In this document: positions 6,786-11,103 of the stretch, one piece after another
Layout: every line of letters begins with the position of its first letter
Position numbering within the stretch: the stretch's first letter is position 1
Assembly (NCBI GenBank): GCA_944345045.1
Contig: CALVMI010000069.1
Coordinates: forward strand, 1-11,103
DNA length: 11,103 bases
Origin: an uncultured Bacilli bacterium
GTDB taxonomy: Bacteria; Bacillota_I; Bacilli_A; RF39; UBA660
Direction: 5' to 3'
Notes under the pieces: model-generated
What the model saw: the letters and a program-made list of their open reading frames with translations, nothing else
Databases searched by the model: none
What the model was told of the DNA's origin: nothing
Position numbers and translations under genes: made by a program

Positions 6786-6892
6786 GACAGAGAAACATCT
6801 GACTCTTGAAAACCAGATGGTTCTTTTCATGTCCTATAATATATTATGAATTCTCTTCAAAAATATATTCTTAGAAAGAACCTCGTCTTTCT
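6739..6892 (-). ncRNA. Predicted antisense RNA, copy 1
   Basis: A minus-strand promoter, TTGAAA (6921-6926), a 16-base spacer and TATAAT (6899-6904) with an extended TGC, would start an RNA near 6892 that runs to the shared terminator. The RNA carries AUAGGACAU (from 6837-6829), complementary to the start-codon region of the short ORF. It also carries AAAACACCUA, complementary to the leader of the plus-strand RNA. An AGAAAG/CTTTCT hairpin marks its 5' end. The only frame in it (25 codons from 6830) is not conserved in the other copies. Confidence 0.55.
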
Positions 6893-6982
6893 GTAACTAT
6901 TATAGCACACTTTTTTTCTTTTTCAACAGTTTATAATAAAATAGGCTTTAAACAATTTATTGTAAATATACTGTCTAGAATT

Positions 6983-7011
6983 TTGCTTTCAGTAGGACAA
7001 TATTATATAAT
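6983..7011 (+). promoter_or_regulatory. Plus-strand promoter, copy 2
   Basis: TTGCTT (6983-6988), a 17-base spacer and TATAAT (7006-7011). This is the best -35 among the three copies. Confidence 0.55.
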
Positions 7012-7090
7012 CGCTTTAGAACTATCTGGTTGTTAGGTGTTTTATTCCTCAGTCCATTAAATTAAATTACTGGAAATGAGGTGATGTCCT

Positions 7091-7249
7091 ATGAAAGGAA
7101 TAACTAATGGATTATTTAATAATCTTGATCGTACTTCTAATAGTACTTTCACAAATTTATTCCAAAAAGGATTAAAAGCAAATGAAAACACCTACTCTTC
7201 ATTGAATAGGTGTTTTCTCAATTCAAACCATGGACTGAGAAACATCTGA
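7091..7249 (+). CDS. Short conserved ORF of the tandem unit, copy 2 (52 codons)
   Basis: Identical to copy 1 for the first 29 residues; residue 30 is Ala instead of Thr, and one Leu codon differs silently (CTA to TTA). After NRCF the tail is LNSNHGLRNI, unrelated to the other tails. The same GAGGTG site lies 7 bases before the ATG and is again paired in a leader hairpin (7047-7081). The terminator (7185-7216) lies within the frame and the stop (7247-7249) about 30 bases beyond it. Function is unknown; see copy 1 for the alternatives. Confidence 0.5.
   Translation: MKGITNGLFNNLDRTSNSTFTNLFQKGLKANENTYSSLNRCFLNSNHGLRNI
7185..7216. terminator. Two-way terminator, copy 2
   Basis: The same perfect 10-bp stem as in copy 1 (7185-7194 with 7207-7216), with an identical loop and T4 on both strands. 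Confidence 0.75.
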
Positions 7250-7340
7250 CTCTTGAAAACCAGATAGTTCTTTTTATGTCCTATAATATATTATGAATTC
7301 TCTTCAAAAATATATTCTTAGAAAGGAATTTTCTCTTTCT
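7185..7340 (-). ncRNA. Predicted antisense RNA, copy 2
   Basis: The promoter is TTGAAA (7369-7374), a 16-base spacer and TGCTATAAT (-10 at 7347-7352). The RNA would run from about 7340 to the shared terminator. It carries AUAGGACAU complementary to the start region, and shares AGAACUAUCUGGUU and CUCAGUCC with the plus-strand leader as identical sequence. Confidence 0.55.
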
Positions 7341-7430
7341 GTAACTATTATAGCACACTTTTTTTCTTTTTCAACAGTTTATAATAAAACAGGCTTTAAA
7401 CAATTTATTGTAAATATACTGTCTAGAGCT

Positions 7431-7459
7431 TCACTTTCAGTAGGCTAATATTATATAAT
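7431..7459 (+). promoter_or_regulatory. Plus-strand promoter, copy 3
   Basis: TATAAT (7454-7459) is intact, but the -35 position reads TCACTT, poorer than in copy 2, so this copy may be weaker. Confidence 0.42.
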
Positions 7460-7538
7460 CACTTTAGAACTATCTGGTTGTTAGGTGTTTTATTCCTCAG
7501 TCTATTAAAATAATTTACTGGAAGTGAGGTGATGTCCT

Positions 7539-7688
7539 ATGAAAGGAATAACTAATGGATTATTTAATAATCTTGATTGTACTTTTAATAGTACTTTCGC
7601 AAATCTATTCCAAAAAGGATTAAAAATATACAAAAACACCTACTCATCATTGAATAGGTGTTTTGTCCCAAAAAAACAATTGGACTGA
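7539..7688 (+). CDS. Short conserved ORF of the tandem unit, copy 3 (49 codons)
   Basis: The start (MKGITNGLFNNLD) is unchanged. Replacements are Arg14 to Cys, Ser16 to Phe, Thr21 to Ala, and IYK for TNE/ANE near residue 30; after NRCF the tail is VPKKQLD. All but one of the differences visible among the three frames before the terminator change the amino acid, so selection on the peptide looks weak or the copies are diversifying. The frame, start and ribosome binding site stay intact. The stop (7686-7688) lies beyond the terminator (7633-7664), as in the other copies. Confidence 0.45.
   Translation: MKGITNGLFNNLDCTFNSTFANLFQKGLKIYKNTYSSLNRCFVPKKQLD
7633..7664. terminator. Two-way terminator, copy 3
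   Basis: The stem AAAACACCTA (7633-7642) with TAGGTGTTTT (7655-7664) is conserved; one loop base differs. Besides the copy-3 RNAs, this is the first terminator met by transcripts leaving dfx. Confidence 0.75.
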
Positions 7689-7790
7689 GAAACATCTGAC
7701 TATGGAAAACCAGATGGTTCTTTTTATGTCCTATAATATATTATGAATTGTCTTCACAAATATATTCTTAGAAAGGAATTTTCTCTTTCT
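7633..7790 (-). ncRNA. Predicted antisense RNA, copy 3
   Basis: The promoter TTGAAA (7819-7824), a 16-base spacer and TGTTATAAT (-10 at 7797-7802) keeps the TGnTATAAT form although the base between TG and TATAAT differs from copies 1 and 2. Readthrough from dfx would also transcribe this strand, since no terminator separates them. Confidence 0.55.
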
Positions 7791-7824
7791 GTAAATATTA
7801 TAACATACTTTTTTTCTTTTTCAA

Positions 7825-8193
7825 CTACTCAACTTCTTTTTTCCATACGCCATGCAAATTACAATAAGCATAGACAATAGCCTTTTCATAAGGCAAAAAC
7901 ACTTCTGGTATATCGCCTGGTTTAAAGAAGTATTTACGTTCTTCTTTTTCCGTCACAACCATAATCCATTTAATATAATGATTCTCTTCCATTACATGAT
8001 TAACTTGAATAATCATTGTTTCATCTTCAATATGAATATCTGGTACATGACGTTCAAAGCTTGCATCTACAGAATTAGGTACCATTTCTTCCATAGGTTC
8101 ACCGCAACAAATAAAAGTACTGTTATTATCATTTTCTAATACTTCAACAACCGCACCACATTTTGCACACTTTCTAAATTTAACTTCTTTCAT
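7825..8193 (-). CDS. dfx: Desulfoferrodoxin (2Fe superoxide reductase)
   Basis: The 122-aa protein reduces superoxide to peroxide without making oxygen, an anaerobe's defence against air. Its N-terminal desulforedoxin-like domain (1-36) has the FeCys4 ligands Cys9, Cys12, Cys29 and Cys30 (CAKC and CCGEPM). The catalytic domain has the expected Fe(His)4Cys ligands: His49 (FERHVP), His66 (VNHVM), His72 (NHYIKW), Cys111 and His114 (YCNLHGVWK). The loop Glu-Lys-His of well-studied enzymes reads Glu47-Arg48-His49 here, which keeps the charge. Its ATG overlaps the nrnA stop by 4 bp, with AAGGAGG before it, so it is the third gene of ackA-nrnA-dfx. Electron donors (rubredoxin-like) are not in the window. 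Confidence 0.93.
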   Translation of the reverse strand: MKEVKFRKCAKCGAVVEVLENDNNSTFICCGEPMEEMVPNSVDASFERHVPDIHIEDETMIIQVNHVMEENHYIKWIMVVTEKEERKYFFKPGDIPEVFLPYEKAIVYAYCNLHGVWKKEVE

Positions 8194-9158
8194 TTTGCAT
8201 CTTCCTCCTTAAATTTCTTACATGCTAAATCTAAATCTTCTAATAAATGATCTATATCTTCTTTTTCGTTTGTTCTTACACCACTTGCAAATTTATGACC
8301 ACCGCCATGATATTTAGAAGCAATTTCATTAATCACTGGTCCTTTACTTCGAATATTTACTTTATAAACATTATTTTTCTTATCATAAGTAACAAAACAC
8401 CAAACATAAACATCTTTTATATAATTAAAATCATTAATCATATTTGATGCAGTAGCTGAATCAACATGATATTCTAAAATCGTATCTGCGCTAATGTTAA
8501 CATAAGCAAAACCATTTTCTGTAACAGTTAAATTACTTGCTAAATATCCTCGGAAGCGAATTTCTTCAATAGGTCTTTCATATAACTTTTCATACAAACT
8601 TGTAAATGGAATTTTACTTCTTTTTAAAAGCTCTGTCGTAATTTCAAAAGTTTTAACTGTCGTATAAGAAAGTAAAAAACGATCACTATCAGAAACAATT
8701 CCTAAAAACAAATTACTTGCCACCTTTAAAGATAAAGGCCATTTGGCTTTTAAAAGCATTTCGCTAATCATTTGACAAGTACTACAAGAAGTTTCATCGA
8801 TCCATTCAATTCCTCCAAAATCTTCCTCGAAAGGATGATGATCAATTTTAATTACTTCTTTAAATTTCAATCCTTCGATTCCATCAACCCGGTAAAAGTT
8901 AGGAACATCAGTTGTAATCAGTAAAGCACTAGAAAGAGTCGTGACATCTATATGATCTAAATTTCCGTATTTGCGAAACTTGGATACACCAGCACCAACT
9001 GCATATACTTTTTTATTAGGATACTTTTGAAGTATTGCATCTCGTAAAGCAATTTGACTACAAATGGCATCAGGATCTGGTCCTACATGTCTTGCTATAA
9101 CAATTGTGTCATATTGTTTAATCTTTCGTACTATTTTTTTAATGATGTCACCTGTCAT
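8190..9158 (-). CDS. nrnA: DHH/DHHA1 phosphoesterase, NrnA-like (nanoRNase / pAp phosphatase family)
   Basis: The 322-aa cytoplasmic enzyme belongs to the DHH-DHHA1 family. NrnA members degrade 2-5-nt RNAs and dephosphorylate 3'-phosphoadenosine 5'-phosphate; related members hydrolyse cyclic dinucleotides. Mn-binding motifs visible are HVGPDPDA (His24, Asp28, Asp30), TTDVPN (Asp84), IDHHP (Asp106-His107-His108) and IVSDSDRF (Asp157). The C-terminal DHHA1 domain has GGGHKFASG at 285-293, the substrate-binding loop. Length and the lack of membrane or PAS segments fit NrnA rather than GdpP. It starts 14 bases after the ackA stop with an AGAGGT site and overlaps dfx by ATGA. Confidence 0.88.
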   Translation of the reverse strand: MTGDIIKKIVRKIKQYDTIVIARHVGPDPDAICSQIALRDAILQKYPNKKVYAVGAGVSKFRKYGNLDHIDVTTLSSALLITTDVPNFYRVDGIEGLKFKEVIKIDHHPFEEDFGGIEWIDETSCSTCQMISEMLLKAKWPLSLKVASNLFLGIVSDSDRFLLSYTTVKTFEITTELLKRSKIPFTSLYEKLYERPIEEIRFRGYLASNLTVTENGFAYVNISADTILEYHVDSATASNMINDFNYIKDVYVWCFVTYDKKNNVYKVNIRSKGPVINEIASKYHGGGHKFASGVRTNEKEDIDHLLEDLDLACKKFKEEDAK

Positions 9159-9172
9159 GTATATACCTCTTT

Positions 9173-10369
9173 CTATTTTTCGGTTAATTCATATGTATCA
9201 CGAGCAATCATTACTTCTTCATTAGTTGGAATTACATACATTGGAATAGTTGAATCCGGCAAAGTAATACAGCCTTCACTAATATCTTTATAACCCGCGA
9301 TTTTTTCATTCATTTCTTCATCTAATTTTACCCCTAAAAATTTCAAACGATCAGCAATCATTTTTCTTTCAAAATCGCCATTTTCACCTACACCAGCCGT
9401 GAAAATAATTGCATCACAGCCTTCTAATTCAAAATAGTATTTAGCAATATAGTCGACAATTCGATTAATAAACATTTTTAGTGCTAAAACACTTCTTTCA
9501 TCGCCTGCTTTAATTTGGTTATCGATATCACGCATATCGCTATAGCCACCAGAAAGAGCATATATGCCACTTTGTTTATTTAAAATTGTATCCATTTCAC
9601 TAGAAGAGACACCCAACTTATCCATCATATAGGTAATAGCTGTCACATCAGTATCGCCACAACGAGTACCCATAATAAGACCAGCGTTAGGTGTAAATCC
9701 CATAGATGTATCAAGAGATTTTCCATCTTTAACAGCTGTAATACTAGCTCCTGAACCAATATGACAAATAATAAGTTTTGCATCTTTTTTGTGAAGCTTC
9801 TTTGTTACATAATCAGCTATATATTTATGACTTGTACCATGAGCTCCATAACGTCTTACTTGATATTTTTCATACCATTCCATTGGAACAGCATATAAAT
9901 AATTTTCTTTTGGCATTGTTTGATGATAAGCCGTATCAAAAACAACAACCTCAGTGGCAGCAGGAACTACCTCTTTAGCAGCTTTAATTCCTAAAACCGC
10001 TGCCGGATTATGAAGTGGAGCCAAACTAGATAAAGAAGCTATATCTTCAACAACTTCATCAGTTGCAAGAACACTTTTATCATAATGATCAGCACCTTGC
10101 ACGACACGATGTCCAATACCTTTAATTTCATCTAAAGATTGAACAACTTTCAAATCAATTAATTCTTGCATCAAAATTTTAAATGCCTCTGTATGATTTG
10201 GCAAATCTACTTCCTTTTTAATTTTTTCTCCATTCATTTTAATCGTATAAAAACTATCTTGAATTCCAATTCTTTCAAAATTTCCACTTGCTAAAACTTT
10301 TTCCTCTGGCATTTCAAAAGCTGTAAACTTTAAAGAAGAACTTCCAGCATTTACCGATAATATTTTCAT
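9173..10369 (-). CDS. ackA: Acetate kinase
   Basis: The 398-aa protein has the normal length for acetate kinase, which converts acetyl phosphate and ADP to acetate and ATP, the energy-yielding end of anaerobic fermentation. The N-terminus KILSVNAGSSSLKF and the motifs GHRVV (Arg88), FDTAYHQTMP (Asp145), YGAHGTSH (His177), GTRCGDTD (Arg236), FTAGVGENG (324-331) and TNEE (Glu384/385) cover the known catalytic positions of the ASKHA fold. Two motif positions differ from the commonest form: GHRVVQGA has Gln where His is usual, and HIGSGAS has Ser206 where HLGNGAS has Asn. A propionate/butyrate kinase paralog cannot be fully excluded, but the motifs favour acetate. It is the first gene of ackA-nrnA-dfx; its usual partner pta is absent here. 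Confidence 0.95.
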   Translation of the reverse strand: MKILSVNAGSSSLKFTAFEMPEEKVLASGNFERIGIQDSFYTIKMNGEKIKKEVDLPNHTEAFKILMQELIDLKVVQSLDEIKGIGHRVVQGADHYDKSVLATDEVVEDIASLSSLAPLHNPAAVLGIKAAKEVVPAATEVVVFDTAYHQTMPKENYLYAVPMEWYEKYQVRRYGAHGTSHKYIADYVTKKLHKKDAKLIICHIGSGASITAVKDGKSLDTSMGFTPNAGLIMGTRCGDTDVTAITYMMDKLGVSSSEMDTILNKQSGIYALSGGYSDMRDIDNQIKAGDERSVLALKMFINRIVDYIAKYYFELEGCDAIIFTAGVGENGDFERKMIADRLKFLGVKLDEEMNEKIAGYKDISEGCITLPDSTIPMYVIPTNEEVMIARDTYELTEK

Positions 10370-10380
10370 AATTTCTTCAA

Positions 10381-10397
10381 CTCCTGCTACTATTATA
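10381..10397 (-). promoter_or_regulatory. -10 region and ribosome binding site of ackA
   Basis: TATAAT (10392-10397 on the minus strand) is followed by AGGAG (10381-10385), which sits 11 bases from the ATG, somewhat long. No clear -35 is seen. The presumed promoter would drive ackA-nrnA-dfx. Confidence 0.45.
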
Positions 10398-10495
10398 CAA
10401 AATATTTGAACTTTTTACCATGAATTTTCTATTTTTTATTTTGGGTGTTCTTTTCTGTAAAAATAATTAAATCATCATTATTTAGTTTACTAAGA

Positions 10496-10530
10496 CAAAA
10501 AAAGCTAATACCTTTTACAAAGTATTAACT
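10496..10530 (-). terminator. Intrinsic terminator downstream of the surface-type gene
   Basis: A 12-bp stem (10519-10530 with 10503-10514, two G-U pairs) with a 4-base loop is followed by T7 on the minus strand. It lies about 140 bases past the stop of the right-edge gene and insulates ackA from it. Confidence 0.85.
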
Positions 10531-10579
10531 TTATAGTTCTTTAAAAATTTGCTTATTACTTTAAGAAAATCTACACACC

Positions 10580-10650
10580 AGTCTTGACAAGACCAAATCC
10601 CCCTAAAACGAGGAGTCGTTTTAGGGCAAAAAACTCATCGTTTTAAGCCC
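10580..10650. repeat. Cluster of inverted repeats 3' of the surface-type gene
   Basis: Three inverted repeats lie side by side. GTCTTG-A-CAAGAC is at 10581-10593. A perfect 11-bp stem (10601-10611 with 10616-10626; loop GGAG) follows. The third is an 11-position stem with two mismatches (10624-10634 with 10640-10650). The last two share bases 10624-10626, so their outer pairs exclude each other, and TCGTTTTA occurs in both. The region is richer in GC (about 44%) than the ackA upstream region. There is no coding frame of note. Function is unknown: a structured 3' RNA or a recombination site are both possible. Confidence 0.7.
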
Positions 10651-10670
10651 ATTTAAGCATTCGCTTACGC

Positions 10671-11103
10671 TCATACTGTATATGGGTCAGTTGCCGTTCC
10701 AGAGCCCATCTTCAGACTTCCAGCCTTCAGATTGAGAACAGGCCGCACGCCGTGCAAGTAATTCACATCGTAGTTGAACGCATCACCAGCATCATCCACG
10801 CTACGCACGCGCGCATAAGAACCATTGAAGTAGAGAGGCGAAAGAGCCCAGTAACAGTCACCGTTATATAAATAATAACCATTGTTTGAGACTAAGCCAG
10901 AACCACCGGCTAAATAGATTTCATCGACTGTAATTAAAGACACTGGATAAATTAAAGCTCCATTCCCAACTTTTTCATCATTTACGGTAAAGCGATCATT
11001 CTTTTGTTTACATTGTAATGTTGGATTAATACTAAGTTGATTATAATCAGCCGCAGAAGGTTCAACTGATGCTGCCATAAAAAAGCAATAATCTCCACTT
11101 CCA
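10671..11103 (-). CDS. C-terminal part of a surface/secreted-type protein (gene cut by right edge)
   Basis: The last 143 residues are visible. The frame stays open to the window edge (upstream residues GSGDYCFF), so the Met at 11078 is probably internal. The end resembles the C-terminus of large multicopy proteins of gut Bacillota annotated as surface or DUF6273-like, with INPTLQC, then GALIYPVSLITVDEIYLAGG, YYWALSP-like CYWALSPLYF, and the closing GVRPVLNLK and GTATDPYTV. I infer this from memory of such sequences and the exact family is unsure. Base composition changes inside the gene: about 33-35% GC at 10861-10980 against about 50-55% at 10681-10860. The C-terminal ~60 codons plus the 3' inverted repeats thus look like a module of different origin. 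It ends with TGA. Confidence 0.6.
   Translation of the reverse strand, partial: GSGDYCFFMAASVEPSAADYNQLSINPTLQCKQKNDRFTVNDEKVGNGALIYPVSLITVDEIYLAGGSGLVSNNGYYLYNGDCYWALSPLYFNGSYARVRSVDDAGDAFNYDVNYLHGVRPVLNLKAGSLKMGSGTATDPYTV

Larger units (their letters stand above)
6504..6949. repeat. Tandem unit, copy 1 of 3 (446 bp)
   Basis: This is the first of three head-to-tail copies, starting AAACAATTTATTGTAAATAT and sharing nearly all its sequence with copies 2 and 3. It contains a plus-strand promoter, a leader hairpin, a short ORF, a two-way terminator, and a minus-strand promoter with its antisense RNA. It is the most diverged copy in its 3' part: GGACAGAG replaces GGACTGAG, and the hairpin near the antisense start differs. 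Confidence 0.93.
6950..7397. repeat. Tandem unit, copy 2 of 3 (448 bp)
   Basis: This unit directly follows copy 1 with no spacer and keeps every element: plus promoter, leader hairpin, ORF, terminator, antisense promoter. Its outer inverted pair is perfect: AGAACTATCTGGTT (7018-7031) and AACCAGATAGTTCT (7258-7271). Confidence 0.93.
7398..7824. repeat. Tandem unit, copy 3 of 3 (427 bp, 3' end trimmed)
   Basis: This copy lacks only the last ~20 bases of the unit. It ends with the -35 hexamer of its antisense promoter touching the dfx stop codon (7825-7827). It is the most diverged copy in the ORF (Cys14, Phe16, Ala21), yet it keeps both promoters' -10 boxes, the hairpins and the direct repeats. 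Confidence 0.93.

Noticed and set aside
6753..6830. A 25-codon frame starting MKRTIWFSRV inside the copy-1 antisense RNA
   Set aside because: The ATG is ATA in copies 2 and 3 and there is no properly spaced ribosome binding site, so it is not conserved.
6504..7824. Reading the three repeats as a CRISPR array, insertion sequences or MITEs
   Set aside because: The unit is ~446 bp with no short repeat/unique spacer alternation. No transposase, target-site duplications or clean terminal inverted repeats are seen; the copies join directly.
11076..11078. Met at 11078 as the true start of the right-edge gene
   Set aside because: The frame is open to the window edge and no ribosome binding site precedes this ATG; the upstream residues (GSGDYCFF) fit the protein.
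10671..11103. Target gene of a diversity-generating retroelement
   Set aside because: No reverse transcriptase, template repeat or AAC-rich variable codons are visible in the window.

Overview
The window is AT-rich DNA from an anaerobic, low-GC Gram-positive bacterium (Bacillota, most likely a gut Bacilli/Erysipelotrichia- or RF39-like lineage; this placement is an inference). The supports are an oxygen-sensitive class III ribonucleotide reductase with its radical-SAM activase, a desulfoferrodoxin-type superoxide reductase, acetate kinase, and AGGAGG-type ribosome binding sites. TGA is used as a stop (nrdD, nrnA, the right-edge gene), so the code is the standard bacterial one and not the Mycoplasma code.

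All recognisable protein genes of known family read leftwards on the minus strand, in short transcription units. From right to left: (i) at the right edge, the 3' part of a surface-type gene with a GC-rich C-terminal segment, followed by a cluster of inverted repeats and a terminator; (ii) ackA-nrnA-dfx (acetate kinase, DHH phosphoesterase, superoxide reductase), tightly spaced or overlapping; (iii) three tandem copies of a ~446-bp unit (6504-7824), which hold the only plus-strand signals; (iv) infC-rpmI-rplT behind a consensus promoter and a leader with competing antiterminator and terminator structures (an L20-type attenuator); (v) a small zinc-ribbon-like ORF overlapping nrdG; (vi) nrdD-trxB, where nrdD carries a fused C-terminal redoxin and overlaps trxB by 4 bp; (vii) at the left edge, the 5' part of an Rpn/PD-(D/E)XK nuclease-family gene.

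The genes form two clear functional groups. NrdG, NrdD, the fused redoxin and TrxB make a self-contained anaerobic dNTP pathway: NrdG makes the glycyl radical, and TrxB probably recycles the redoxin that reduces NrdD. InfC, L35 and L20 form the classical translation operon; infC appears to start at an AUA codon, and L20 carries an extra C-terminal helical module resembling Rho_N/SAP domains.

The most unusual element is the triplicated unit between dfx and the infC leader. Each copy has a plus-strand promoter, a leader hairpin hiding the Shine-Dalgarno sequence, and a conserved short ORF starting MKGITNGLFNNLD. It also has a hairpin terminator that can work on both strands, and a strong extended -10 promoter firing back on the minus strand. 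Two short direct repeats (TAGGTGTTTT and ATGTCCTAT) occur in the same order in the leader/start region and in the 3' part, so the two convergent RNAs would be complementary at the start codon as well as at their 3' ends. This is the layout of Fst/par-like type I toxin-antitoxin loci, but the peptide is not a typical hydrophobic toxin, and its stop codons lie beyond the terminator.
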